The position numbers and the translations under genes were made by a program. Source: Bog-532 sp963805255 (GTDB lineage: Bacteria > Actinomycetota > Actinomycetes > Streptosporangiales > Streptosporangiaceae). From it: 64,000 nt of DNA. Positions 46,453-54,841 of the stretch are shown in pieces. Every line of letters starts with the position of its first letter. Position 1 is the stretch's first letter. The stretch spans positions 1-64,000 of the forward strand of contig CAWDTK010000020.1 in assembly GCA_963805255.1 (NCBI GenBank), written 5' to 3'. A model generated the notes under the pieces. That model was not told the DNA's origin. It searched no databases and saw only the letters and a program-made list of their open reading frames with translations.

Positions 46453-47595
46453 ATGACCCCCCGCCGTGCCGCGATCGTCGGCGTGGCCGAATCCGACGTC
46501 GGCAAGACGCCCCACCTGACGGTGCTGTCTCAGCAGGCGCTCGCCGCGCAGGCTGCACTGAAAGAAGCGGGCCTCAGCAAGGACACCGTCGACGCGGTGT
46601 TCACGGCCGGCGTGCGGGACTGGGCGCCGACCATGACCCTGGCCGAATACCTCGGCATCCAGCCCAGGTACTCCGACAGCACGAACATAGGCGGCTCGTC
46701 CTTCGAGGCGCACGCGGGTCACGCCGCCGCGGCGATCAAGGCCGGCCTGATCGACGTGGCCCTGATCACCTACGGCAGCACCCAGCGCACCGGCCGGAGC
46801 CGGAACGCCCCGCGCCCGGCCGGGCTCACCGCGCAGTTCGAGCTGCCGTACGGGCTGCCGATGCCGGTCGGCGCGTACGCGCTGGCCGCCATGCGGCATA
46901 TGCACGCCTACGGCACGACAAGCGAGGACCTGGCGCAGGTCGCGGTCGCGGCACGGCAGTGGGCGCGGCTCAATCCCCGCGCCCGCTACCGTGACCTGAT
47001 CACCGTCAACGACGTCCTGGCCTCGCCGATGATCTGCGACCCGCTGCACGAGCTCGACTGCTGCCTGGTCACCGACGGCGGCGGAGCGGTCGTCATCGCC
47101 GCCGAAGACCGCTGGCCGGATGTGGCCACCCAGCCGGTGACCATCCTCGGCCACGCTGAAACGCACACGCACGCCACGATCTCCAGCATGCCGGACCTCA
47201 CCGTCACCGGGGCCGCCCAGACCAGCCCGGCCGCGCTGAAGATGGCGGGCGTCACCCTCGATGACGTCGATGTGGCGGAGATCTGCGACTCGTTCACGAT
47301 CACGGTCCTGCTCACCCTGGAATCGCTGGGCTTCTGCAAACCCGGCGAGGCCGGGGACTTCGTCGCAGGGGGCCGCATCGCCCCGGGCGGCGAATTCCCG
47401 CTGAACACCAACGGCGGGGGGCTGGCCTATACCCATCCCGGCATGTACGGGATCTTCCTGCTCATCGAGGCCGTCCGGCAGCTGCGGGGCGACTTCGCCT
47501 GGGCCCGTCAGGTGCCGGACGCCGAGACCGCGCTGGTGCACGGCACCGGCGGGGTGCTGTCCTCGGCCGCCACCGTGATCCTGGGAACACCGTGA
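46453..47595 (+). CDS. thiolase-family protein (SCP-x-type acetyl-CoA acetyltransferase)
   Basis: The 380-residue protein has AAIVGVAESDVGK at the start, STNIGGSSFEAHAGHAAAAIKAGLIDVALI, DGGGAVVIAAEDRW, VDVAEICDSFTITVLLTLESLGFC and NTNGGGLAYTHPGMYG, all typical of SCP-x/non-decarboxylating thiolases. The usual nucleophilic Cys is replaced by Ser in GGSSFEAH, as in many SCP2-type members. Members act in CoA-thioester degradation and normally pair with a DUF35 zinc-ribbon protein, whose decayed gene follows 20 bases downstream. Confidence 0.87.
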   Translation: MTPRRAAIVGVAESDVGKTPHLTVLSQQALAAQAALKEAGLSKDTVDAVFTAGVRDWAPTMTLAEYLGIQPRYSDSTNIGGSSFEAHAGHAAAAIKAGLIDVALITYGSTQRTGRSRNAPRPAGLTAQFELPYGLPMPVGAYALAAMRHMHAYGTTSEDLAQVAVAARQWARLNPRARYRDLITVNDVLASPMICDPLHELDCCLVTDGGGAVVIAAEDRWPDVATQPVTILGHAETHTHATISSMPDLTVTGAAQTSPAALKMAGVTLDDVDVAEICDSFTITVLLTLESLGFCKPGEAGDFVAGGRIAPGGEFPLNTNGGGLAYTHPGMYGIFLLIEAVRQLRGDFAWARQVPDAETALVHGTGGVLSSAATVILGTP

Positions 47596-47614
47596 TGCTG
47601 GGAAGGAGCTGACG

Positions 47615-47884
47615 ATGAAGCCGGTTCCCGACGCTGACACCAAGCCCTACTGGGACGGGATCGCGCACGGTGAACTGCGGCTGCAGCGGTGCGAGGCCTG
47701 CGGCGCGGCGGTCTTCTACCCGCGCGGTCTGCCCGTACTGCTTCGGCGGCCCGCTCCGCTGGTTCACCGCCGCCGGGACCGGCCGTGTCTATTCGTATAC
47801 GGTGGCGCACCGCGCGTCCGGCGACTTCGCCGGCCGGGGGCGCAGGTGGAGGCGCTGGACGCGCTCATCACCTGGCGCTGCTAA
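47615..47884 (+). pseudogene. DUF35/OB-fold zinc-ribbon partner gene, decayed
   Basis: AAGGAG precedes ATG 47615, and the frame starts MKPVPDADTKPYWDGIAHGELRLQRCEACGAAVFYPR, the rubredoxin-like zinc ribbon of DUF35 proteins. One base is missing near 47728. The other frame restores AVCPYCFGGPLRWFTAAGTGRVYSYTVAHRASGDFA, completing CxxC...CxxC and entering the OB fold. The rest of the OB fold is absent and the DNA joins the end of the TetR gene. The thiolase upstream has therefore probably lost its acyl-CoA-channelling partner. Confidence 0.75.
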
Positions 47885-48577
47885 CCGGGGAACCTCCCAC
47901 CGGCGGCCGGTCATGACCGCCAGGTGCAGCGAGACGATGGTGTCCTCCAGGCCGGGAATGGCGTCCGCGTCGCCCCAGCGGACCCGCGAGCGGACGAGTT
48001 CTGCCGTGGCCCCGGCCAGCGCCAGGTACGCCTCGTACGGGACGGCGGGCCACTCCGGATGGCGGGACCGGGCCCGCTCGTGCCAGGTCCGGTTCAGCAC
48101 GGCGTACCTGTGCTGCGCCGCGTCCAGGCGTTCCCAGGCGCGGGCGCCAGCCGCCGGCATGTCGATGTAGAAGATCTTGGCGAACTCCGGCTCGCCGGCC
48201 ACGAACGCGAGGAAGGTGCGGCAGGCCACCCGCAGGACCTCTTCGTCCGGCGTGCCCGCGGTGAGCGCCCGGGTGGCGGCCACGATCCGGCTGACCATCA
48301 GCTTCCCGCCCTCCCGCGTGGCGGACAGGAAACAGTCCTCCTTGCCGGTGAAGTGCGTGTAGAACGCCGTCCGCGACACCCTCGCCCGCCGTACGATGCC
48401 GGCCACCGTGACCGCTGGGTAGCCCGATTGGGCCACCGCTGCCACGACGGCGTGCACCAGCCGCTCTCGCTGCGACGCCTGCACGGCCAAGACCGGCAGG
48501 CGGCTCCGGCCGCGGGGCAGCCCGGGCTTGCCCTCGTGCGTGCCGGCGAGCGTTCCCCCTTGCCTGGTGTCGGTCAC
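47789..48577 (-). CDS. TetR-family transcriptional regulator
   Basis: Residues about 32-85 form the TetR helix-turn-helix (SQRERLVHAVVAAVAQSGYPAVTVAGIVRRARVSRTAFYTHFTGKED). The rest is an all-helical ligand domain with HPEWPAVPYEAYLALAGATAELV near the end. The C-terminal residues after about 235 (ERVQRLHLRPRPAKSP...) overlap the decayed DUF35 gene on the other strand and may not be original. The start is GTG 48577. The 18-bp palindrome upstream is a likely operator. It may control the thiolase operon converging on it, which is typical for acyl-CoA responsive TetR proteins. Confidence 0.85.
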   Translation of the reverse strand: MTDTRQGGTLAGTHEGKPGLPRGRSRLPVLAVQASQRERLVHAVVAAVAQSGYPAVTVAGIVRRARVSRTAFYTHFTGKEDCFLSATREGGKLMVSRIVAATRALTAGTPDEEVLRVACRTFLAFVAGEPEFAKIFYIDMPAAGARAWERLDAAQHRYAVLNRTWHERARSRHPEWPAVPYEAYLALAGATAELVRSRVRWGDADAIPGLEDTIVSLHLAVMTGRRWEVPRLAAPGDERVQRLHLRPRPAKSPDARCATVYE

Positions 48578-48604
48578 GAGCCTAGAGTATCTATCGAACG
48601 CCTC

Positions 48605-48622
48605 AAGTACGTATGCGTACTT
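48605..48622. promoter_or_regulatory. candidate TetR operator
   Basis: AAGTACG TATG CGTACTT (48605-48622) is a perfect inverted repeat of 7-bp arms around a 4-base spacer, 28 bases upstream of the TetR start codon. Size and position fit TetR autoregulation. Confidence 0.5.
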
Positions 48623-48833
48623 TTGTTAATCGGGCAGTTCGCACGCATTTCATCCGGCGGCCGGATCGGCCGATGGAGCGGAGCCGATCGTCGTGCGGGT
48701 CATCTCCGGCATCCTGCAGGTAAGCAAGCCGTTCATGGCCGCCGGCGTGACCGTCATGACCATCATCTTCGGCGGTTTGCCCGGCGAGGAGCTCGCCTCG
48801 CTGCGGACCTGAGGCGGCCCCCCGGCCCGCCGG

Positions 48834-49885
48834 TCAGGAGCGACCGGTGAAGACCTGCGTCTGCGCCAGTTCGACGACGGAGTGCAGGTCGCGCGCCGCG
48901 TCCAGGGCCGCGACACTGGAGACGAGCACGACCGCCGCGACCGCCGCGACCAGCAGCGGGCGGATCCGCGGCGGCGGCGCGAGCAGCGCCGCGACCCGGC
49001 GCGGCACCGGGCCCGCGCCGCTTGGCCCGGGCCAGCCGCCGGGCCTGGTCATCCGCCCCAGCCTGGTCAGGACGGGAAGCCTGGTCACGCCGCGCAGCCG
49101 GGTGGCGCCGCGCGCGAGGAAAGGCCCGGCGATGCCGAGCGCGACGGCCCGGCGCCGGCGTGGACCGGGCGTGGTGCGCTCGGCCGAGGCGAGGGCCGCC
49201 TTGCCGATGGTCCGGGCCGCCAGGCCGCGGTCGCCGCAGTCCCGGGCGGCCGTCTCGTCGGCCCACCGCTCGACCGTGTAGGTCACCGCCGCCGCGACCG
49301 GGCGCAGCAGCGGGTTGGCCGCCGCCGCCAGGTAGGTCAGCGCCGTGAACAGGTAGTGATGGTTCTGGGCGTGCGCGCGCTCGTGCGCGAGCAGCACGCG
49401 GCGCTCGTCCGGGTCGAGGGCGTCCAGCATGCCGGCGGTGACGACGATCCGGCCGGGCCGGCCGGGCACGGCGTACGCGTCCGCCGAGCCGTCCGGTACC
49501 ACCACGACCTGGCTGGAGCCGGGCAGGCAGCGGGCGTGCCGGGCGGCGGAGACCAGGGCCCTGGCCCGCCGCCAGGCGGCGCGGCCGGCCGCCGCGATGG
49601 CCACCGCGAGCAGCGCGGCGGCCGCGACGGCGGCGGACAGGGACGCCGGGTCGTTATGCCGGATCACCTGCACCGACATATGGCCGAGCGTGGCGACCAG
49701 CGGAATGCGGAGCAGCGCGCTGCAGGCGAGCAGCCCCAGGACAGCCGTGCTCAGCGCGGCCAGCGCGACCGCCGCCGCGGTCAGCAGCCAGGTCGCGGTC
49801 TGCGGGGGAGCCGGCTGGCGATCGCGCGCGCGCCCGCGGCCGCACACAGCGGGACCGCGAGCGGCAGGTAGATGGCCAGTTGCAC
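48834..49885 (-). CDS. M56-family (BlaR1/MecR1-like) membrane metallopeptidase with a frameshift
   Basis: The GTG at 49885, 11 bases after the BlaI stop, begins VQLAIYLPLAVPLCAAAGARAIASRLP. At about 49805-49812 one C appears missing from a C-run (five instead of six), after which PPQTATWLLTAAAVALAAL continues in the next frame to 48834. The HERAH zinc motif (VLLAHERAHAQNHH) and downstream ERWADETAARDCGDRGLA are standard M56. Four membrane helices are visible. Such proteins cleave the partner repressor on sensing a signal. No extracellular beta-lactam sensor domain is present. The frameshift lies in a homopolymer and may be a base-calling error. Confidence 0.75.
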
Positions 49886-49896
49886 GGCGGCGCCGC

Positions 49897-50292
49897 TCAG
49901 TCCCGGCCGGCGTCGCCGGCGCCGAGCATGCGGCGGAGCAGCTGCTCGTCCGACTCCGACAGGCCCGAAACGAACCTGGCCAGGACGGCTTCGCGGTCGG
50001 GTTCGGCGGCCAGCACTGTGGCCATCCGGCGGGCCGCGAGTCCCGGTTCGTCGGCCACCGGAGCGTACACGTAGGCACGTCCCAGCCGGGCCCGTTCCAG
50101 GACGCCCTTGGCGTGCAGCCGGGACAGGATCGTCACCACGGTCGTGTAGGCGAGATCGGCGTCGAGGCGTTCCCGGACGGTGCCGGGCGACAGTGGGGTC
50201 CCGGCTGCGTGCAGTACGCCCAGGACCGCGCCTTCCAGCTCGCCGGCCGCACGGCGTGAGGCGCCGTCGGGCAGGCCGTCGTATGTGCTCAT
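49897..50292 (-). CDS. BlaI/MecI/CopY-family repressor
   Basis: The 131-residue protein has the winged helix RAAGELEGAVLGVLHAAGTPLSPGTVRERL and AYTTVVTILSRLHAKGVLER and a C-terminal dimer segment (DREAVLARFVSGLSESDEQLLRRML), both standard for BlaI/MecI. It is the first gene of a two-gene operon with the M56 peptidase. It probably represses this operon until cleaved. The start ATG 50292 precedes STYDGL. A palindrome with BlaI-box character lies 48 bases upstream. Confidence 0.92.
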   Translation of the reverse strand: MSTYDGLPDGASRRAAGELEGAVLGVLHAAGTPLSPGTVRERLDADLAYTTVVTILSRLHAKGVLERARLGRAYVYAPVADEPGLAARRMATVLAAEPDREAVLARFVSGLSESDEQLLRRMLGAGDAGRD

Positions 50293-50339
50293 GAATCCGC
50301 GTTCGTCTTCCGGCGGGATGCTGTAATAGCTGCAAGTGT

Positions 50340-50352
50340 GTAGAAGTTCTAC
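50340..50352. promoter_or_regulatory. candidate BlaI operator
   Basis: GTAGAA G TTCTAC (50340-50352) is a perfect 6-bp inverted repeat, and a further GTAGAA half-site follows at about 50359. It lies upstream of the BlaI-type gene and resembles the TACA/TGTA-like dyads bound by this family in character and position. Confidence 0.5.
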
Positions 50353-50620
50353 GGGGCCGTAGAAGCCGCTTGAGTGAATTCTGCCATGCCCCGGCCTTAT
50401 GACGGTAATGCTTGCGCCCGAATCCTCCCGCCCTGGGACCTGGGACCTGGGACCTGGGGGCGGGGGTCCGGGGCCGCCGGGCGTTCCCGCCGCCATCGGG
50501 CGGCCCCGGCACCGGCCCCGGCACCCGAGCCCGGCACGCGCGGCCGGAGGCAGACCGCACCCGCTGAGCCCGTTCCCCGCCCCGTTCGGTATCGGCATCC
50601 CCCGTGCCGGGGCGCCCGCA
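50353..50620. other. GC-rich intergenic DNA between blaI-like and MBL genes
   Basis: No gene is seen here. It includes four 7-bp CCTGGGA-type repeats at about 50433-50460 and a GC-rich stretch of Gly/Pro-coding look. The operon of the MBL gene ends here and the blaI promoter lies at the left. Confidence 0.4.
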
Positions 50621-51439
50621 TCAGACCAGGGCGTCGCCGCGGAGGAACTGGATGTACCGGCCGGCCGAGCTTTCCAGCACCCGGCGCGCGTCCTGGTGGA
50701 TGGTCGGGGCCCAGCCGCCGTAGATCCGGTCGAACGGAAACGGGCTCACCGCGCTGACGATCCCGCGGACCGCGGACTCCGGCAGCGGCAGCCGGTTCGG
50801 CGCGCTCCAGACGAAGGTGATCCGGTCTTCGCCCGGCGTGACGAAGATCGTGTCGCCGGTCAGCAGGACCCCGGCGCCGTCCGCGCCGCCGGCCCAGTGC
50901 ACGACCGCGCTGCCGGGAAAGTGCCCCCCGCACTGCACGAGGGTGACGCCGGGCAGCACCGGCTCGCGCGAGGCCCAGGTACGGATCGCGGGATCGGGCA
51001 ACGTCACCCACGACGCGTCCGCCTCCGGTATCAGGATGCCGGCGCCGAAGGCCCGGCTCCATCCGGCCATCGCGCCGTAGAAGTGCGGATGGCTCGCGGT
51101 CACGGCGCGCAGGCCGCCCGCCTCCCGGACCCGGCCGACGGCGCGGTCGTCCAGGAAGCCGGGCGGATCCCAGAGCAGGTTGCCCGCGGGCGTGACGACG
51201 ATGAGGCCGCGCTGGCCGATGCCGGCCGGCGGGTTCACGCCGATGCCGAGCAGGCCGGGCTCCTCTTCCCAGATCTCACACTGGCGCCCGTCCGCAGCCA
51301 GCTCCGCCATCGTGGTCCACCGCTGCCCGGAGGGGGCCACCCACTGACGTTCGTCGGTGCAGATCGGGCAGGACGCGGGCGGCGTCTCCGCGCCCGGGTA
51401 GTGATTACCGCACGCCGCGCAGATCCAGCCAGCGTTCAC
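50621..51439 (-). CDS. MBL-fold hydrolase with N-terminal rubredoxin-like zinc ribbon
   Basis: The GTG at 51439 overlaps the stop of the XRE gene (GTGA) and follows GGAGGGGGA, which fixes the start. The 272-residue product begins VNAGWICAACGNHYPG and CPICTDERQWV, a two-CxxC zinc ribbon (residues about 7-30). An MBL-fold domain follows with ASHPHFYGAM, TLVQCGGHFPGSAVVHWAG, GVLLTGDTIF and GGWAPTIHQDA. The usual HxHxDH motif is reduced to SHPHFYGAM, so metal binding may be altered. Translational coupling to the regulator suggests a common function; the substrate is unknown. Confidence 0.8.
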   Translation of the reverse strand: MNAGWICAACGNHYPGAETPPASCPICTDERQWVAPSGQRWTTMAELAADGRQCEIWEEEPGLLGIGVNPPAGIGQRGLIVVTPAGNLLWDPPGFLDDRAVGRVREAGGLRAVTASHPHFYGAMAGWSRAFGAGILIPEADASWVTLPDPAIRTWASREPVLPGVTLVQCGGHFPGSAVVHWAGGADGAGVLLTGDTIFVTPGEDRITFVWSAPNRLPLPESAVRGIVSAVSPFPFDRIYGGWAPTIHQDARRVLESSAGRYIQFLRGDALV

Positions 51440-51801
51440 TCCCCCTCCAGCATGCTGTGGTAGACCGCGATCAGGGCCGTGCGCTGCGCCTCGCTGAGGC
51501 GCTGGTCCGCGCGGATGGCCGCCTCGGTCGGCGGCGGGTTCGCATCCTTTTTCCGGGAGGCCAGCGCGTCTACCAGTCCCGCCTCGGCCAGCAGGGTCTC
51601 GGCCGACACGTTGAGTGCGTCGGCGATCGACTTCAGCGCTCGTATGGACGGCTGGTGCAGTCCCCGCTCGACCTGGCTGAGATACGGGTTGGACAGGCTG
51701 GTCAGGTCGGCCAGCTGGCGCAGCGAGAGGTTGGCCAGCTTGCGTTGGTTGCGGATGAAAGCGCCGAGCGCCTTCCGTTGCGCCTGCCACGGATCCGTCA
51801 T
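51436..51801 (-). CDS. XRE-family helix-turn-helix regulator
   Basis: The 121-residue protein has LGAFIRNQRKLANLSLRQLADLTSLSNPYLSQVERGLHQPS at residues about 12-52, a classic XRE HTH, then a charged helical C-terminus. In actinobacteria the same type of regulator is commonly found next to phasin genes, as here. Its TGA overlaps the GTG of the MBL gene, showing translational coupling. A GTTTC GCTG GAAAC inverted repeat (51828-51841) lies 26 bases upstream and could be an autoregulatory site. Confidence 0.88.
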   Translation of the reverse strand: MTDPWQAQRKALGAFIRNQRKLANLSLRQLADLTSLSNPYLSQVERGLHQPSIRALKSIADALNVSAETLLAEAGLVDALASRKKDANPPPTEAAIRADQRLSEAQRTALIAVYHSMLEGE

Positions 51802-51827
51802 GGTCGGCCCCCCGGTGTGGTCGAAAT

Positions 51828-51841
51828 GTTTCGCTGGAAAC
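51828..51841. promoter_or_regulatory. inverted repeat upstream of the XRE gene
   Basis: GTTTC GCTG GAAAC has perfect 5-bp arms and lies just before the XRE regulator gene. Autoregulation is a plausible guess only. Confidence 0.3.
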
Positions 51842-51928
51842 AGTAGGCATAAGGCAGCCGGCGGCCCGGATGACCCGGCCCGCCGCCTGCCTGTTCGTGC
51901 CTGGCCGTCCGGACGGTGCGTGCTGTCC

Positions 51929-52246
51929 TTACTTGGCGCCCTTGGCGCCTTCCTTGCCCTCTTCCTTGATGGGCAGCAGCGGGCTGGTCGCCTTGACCAG
52001 TTCCTCGGCGAACCGGCGCTGGCTGGCGAGCAGCTGCTCGGCGAAGTCGTAGGCGCTGGCCACCAGCTGCTCCGGCTGCGGGAGCTTGCCCGCGAACGGC
52101 ACGTTCAGCGGCGGCAGCTTCGGGGTCAGGGCCTGTACGGCGTCGGCCCAGTCACGGATGGCCTCGATGACCGCGTCTTGGCTCTGGTTGACGGTCTTGA
52201 TGATCTCGCCCTGTACGTCCCTTGCGGAGTTGTGGGTCTCGGTCAT
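51929..52246 (-). CDS. phasin-like polyhydroxyalkanoate granule protein
   Basis: The 105-residue protein is amphipathic and mostly helical (QGEIIKTVNQSQDAVIEAIRDWADAVQALTPKLP, then AYDFAEQLLASQRRFAEELVKATSPLL), with a Lys/Gly-rich tail (KEEGKEGAKGAK). This fits phasins that coat storage granules. The start ATG 52246 has AAGGAGGG upstream. The XRE regulator follows on the same strand, and the PHA synthase and a reductase relic lie just upstream, so a role at PHA granules is a sound inference. Confidence 0.75.
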   Translation of the reverse strand: MTETHNSARDVQGEIIKTVNQSQDAVIEAIRDWADAVQALTPKLPPLNVPFAGKLPQPEQLVASAYDFAEQLLASQRRFAEELVKATSPLLPIKEEGKEGAKGAK

Positions 52247-52327
52247 GGGTACTGCCCTCCTTGGGTATCTGTGCTAACTATATCAAGCAACTGGATGGTT
52301 TGCCAAGCGGAAGTCCGCCTGATTCGG

Positions 52328-52768
52328 TCACACGTCCAGCGCGCCGTTGACCGCCCAGATCTGGCCGGTGATGCGGGACGAGTCGTCCGAGGCCAGGAAG
52401 CAGATGACCCGCGCGATCTCCTCGGGCTTGCCCAGCCGGCCCACCGGGATCTGGCTGCGAATATGGTCCAGCACGCGCTCGGGGATGCTGGACAGCATGC
52501 CGGTGGCGATGAACCCGGCCGTGACCGCGCTGACCGTGAGCCCGATGCCGGGCCTTGCCGAGGTGGAAGGTGGAAGAGCGTCTCCCGGGCCAGGGTCTTG
52601 GTCAGCCCGAAGAGCCCAGACTTCGACGCCGCGTAGTTGGCCTGCCCGATGTTGCCGATCTCGCCGATGACCGAGGAGACGTTGATGATCCGTTCCGCCG
52701 GTTACCAGCGCAACCCGGTCCCGGATATGCGCCAGCGGCTCCGGCACCACATCCTCGGTAACGCTCAT
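52328..52768 (-). pseudogene. phaB: PhaB-type acetoacetyl-CoA reductase gene with internal deletion
   Basis: The frame starts with LAHIRDRVALVTGGT, the NADPH-binding beginning of PhaB-like SDRs. It then jumps to sequence that in another frame reads RIINVSSVIGEIGNIGQANY...AASKSGLFGLTKTLARE, the catalytic Ser and Tyr-Lys region. After another frame change it ends GIGLTVSAVTAGFIATGMLSS and SDDSSRITGQIWAVNGALDV, a normal PhaB C-terminus. Roughly 110 residues between the nucleotide loop and the catalytic Ser are absent. The locus therefore lacks a working reductase from this gene. Confidence 0.75.
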
Positions 52769-53116
52769 GCAGTTGACTCCCCTCTCTGTGGCCGGCAGAC
52801 CGGTGGCCAGGTTGTGAGCGGGCCGGTGGCCGTGTTGTAAGCGGGCCGGTCGCCAGGCCGCCGGTCCGGACGGCCTGCCGCGCGGCGACGGGTTACTGCT
52901 TGCGGAAAGCCAGCTGCTTGCGGGGAAGAAAGGTTCGCGACCACTGAGCGCTATTCTGAACGTAGGCCGGCCCGGGCGGGGCGAAACCTGCCATTGGTCC
53001 CTATCACTGGTGACGGAAGACCGCAGTTACCGCGCAGGCCGGCGGCGTTGTCTTGTACTTCTCGCAACGGCTGCGAGCGTGAAGACTATAGATCCCGATG
53101 ACTACGAGGAGGGATC
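52769..53116. other. divergent control region between phaB relic and phaC
   Basis: No gene is seen here. A 23-bp direct repeat (CGGTGGCC then GTTGTGAGCGGGC / GTTGTAAGCGGGC) occupies 52801-52846, and GCTTGCGG occurs twice near 52898-52923. These may be binding sites for a PHA regulator. No promoter pair is convincing. Confidence 0.4.
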
Positions 53117-53467
53117 ATGGGCCGCAACGACGCGACCTCCCCCGGCGACGACCGCGCACTGGCCGGATCGGCTGGTGCCGCTGGCGCGCCGTCCCCCGAG
53201 GCCGAACCGGAGCTTCCGCTCGGCGGCGGGATACCGCCGGGTAAGGCGCCCGACGCGGCCGGGATGCTCCAGACGGCCGTGGACCTGCTCAGTCCCGCCG
53301 AGGCCGCCAAGCAGCTGCCGTGGCTGGCCGGCGAACTGGCGAAGATCGCCATGGGCCAGTCTGAGCTCGAATACGGCCCGAAGGACGCCCGGTTCAAGGA
53401 TCCCACCTGGACCGCGAACCCGGCCTTCCGGGGGCTCGGGCTGTCGTACCGGCTGTTCGAGGAATAG
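53117..53467 (+). pseudogene. phaC: PHA synthase, N-terminal part ending at in-frame TAG
   Basis: GAGGGATC precedes ATG 53117. After a Pro/Gly/Ala-rich leader the 116-residue piece reads LLSPAEAAKQLPWLAGELAKIAMGQSELEYGPKDARF then FRGLGLSYRLFEE, the N-terminal domain of class I PhaC. It ends at TAG (53465-53467). The next codons in the same frame are GCA GGC CGG ATG (53468-53479), leading into the catalytic part. A Trp codon (TGG) is usual at about this point in relatives, so a G-to-A nonsense change is the simplest explanation. Confidence 0.8.
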
Positions 53468-53476
53468 GCAGGCCGG

Positions 53477-54841
53477 ATGGCCGGCGCCGTGGAGACCTCG
53501 TGGCAGCGGAAGGCGCGGGCCAGCTACCTGGCCAACATCATGACCGCATCACTGGCCCCCACCAATTTCCTGCCGACCAACCCGGCCGCGCTCAAGCGCG
53601 CGTTTGAGACCGGCGGGCTGTCGCTGTTCAGCGGCGCCCAGAACATGCTGCGTGACATGGCCAGCGGCGGCATGCCGAAGATGGTCGACCGGGACGCGCT
53701 GAAGGTGGGCGAGCAGCTGGCGTGCACCCCGGGCTCGGTCGTCTACCGCGATGACATGTTCGAGCTGCTCGAGTACGCGCCGTCGACGCCGACGGTCCGC
53801 CGCCGGCCGCTGCTGATGGTGCCGCCAGAGATCAACCGGTACTACGTGCTCGACCTCTCGCCAGGGCGCAGCATGGTCGAGTTCGCGGTCGAGAACGGCC
53901 TGACCGTCTTCATGGTGAGCTGGCGCAACCCGGTTGAGGAGCTCGGGCACGGGCGCTGGGGCTTTGACGACTACGCCGCCTGCGTGCTGCACGCCGTTGA
54001 AATCGTCAAGGACATCACCCACAGCGAGACCATCAACACGCTCGGGCTGTGCGCCGGCGGCATGACCAACATTCTCGCCCTCGGCGTGCTGGCCGCCAGG
54101 GGGGACTTGTCGGTCAGCACGGCGACGTACCTCGTCACGATGATGACGAACACGTCCCCCAACGTGGTCGGCATGCTCAGCACCGAGGACTCGCTGAAGC
54201 TGCTCGAGCAGGCAGCCGCGGCGGACCAGGTCATCCCGGGCTCGACGATGAAGACCACATTCGCGTGGCTGCGGCCCAACGACCTCGTGTTCAACTACGC
54301 GGTCAGCGGCTGGCTGCTGGGTGAGGACCCGCCGGCCTTCGACGTGCTGGCCTGGAACGACGATGCGACCGCGGTGCCCGCGAAGGTGTCGGCGGATACC
54401 AGCCGGATCGCGATGAGTGGCGCCGCGGCCGTCCCGGGCGGGATCACCGCGCTCGGTATGCCCATCGACCTGGCCAAGGTCACCTGCGACAGCTTCCACG
54501 TGGCCGGGTTCACCGACCACATCACGCCCTGGCGGACGTGCTACAACCTCACCCAGATACTCGGCGGCGACAAGGAAGTGGCCGTCGTGAAGTCGGGCCA
54601 CATCCAGTCGTTCGTCAATCCCGCCAAGACGGCGAAGTACGGCTACTGGACGGCCCCGGCCGACGGCCCCGACCCGGACGCGTGGCAGGCCACGGCCGAA
54701 TGGCACGGCGGCTCCTGGTGGCCGCAGTGGATCGAGTGGCTCCTGCCCCGCTCCGGCGAGGAGAAGAAGGCACGCGCCGGGCTCGGCAACCGGAAGTACC
54801 CGCCGATCGCGCCGGCGCCGGGCACATACTGCCTGGAATAA
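53477..54841 (+). CDS. phaC: PHA synthase, catalytic part
   Basis: The 454-residue frame in the same phase as the previous piece carries SYLANIMTASLAPTNFLPTNP, the lipase-like box with catalytic Cys192 (GLCAGGM; residue 312 counting from 53117), and catalytic Asp and His regions (GFTDHITPW, VVKSGHIQSFVNP). PHA synthases polymerise hydroxyacyl-CoA at the granule surface. Joined with the first piece the protein is about 574 residues, the normal class I length. ATG 53477 lacks a clear ribosome-binding site, so expression may need reinitiation or TAG readthrough; otherwise the gene is a recent pseudogene. Confidence 0.85.
   Translation: MAGAVETSWQRKARASYLANIMTASLAPTNFLPTNPAALKRAFETGGLSLFSGAQNMLRDMASGGMPKMVDRDALKVGEQLACTPGSVVYRDDMFELLEYAPSTPTVRRRPLLMVPPEINRYYVLDLSPGRSMVEFAVENGLTVFMVSWRNPVEELGHGRWGFDDYAACVLHAVEIVKDITHSETINTLGLCAGGMTNILALGVLAARGDLSVSTATYLVTMMTNTSPNVVGMLSTEDSLKLLEQAAAADQVIPGSTMKTTFAWLRPNDLVFNYAVSGWLLGEDPPAFDVLAWNDDATAVPAKVSADTSRIAMSGAAAVPGGITALGMPIDLAKVTCDSFHVAGFTDHITPWRTCYNLTQILGGDKEVAVVKSGHIQSFVNPAKTAKYGYWTAPADGPDPDAWQATAEWHGGSWWPQWIEWLLPRSGEEKKARAGLGNRKYPPIAPAPGTYCLE

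Noticed and set aside
48693..48812. 39-codon plus-strand frame (VRVISGILQVSKPF...)
   Set aside because: Protein-like hydrophobic composition, but no ribosome-binding site, family or clear context; possibly the end of a lost gene.
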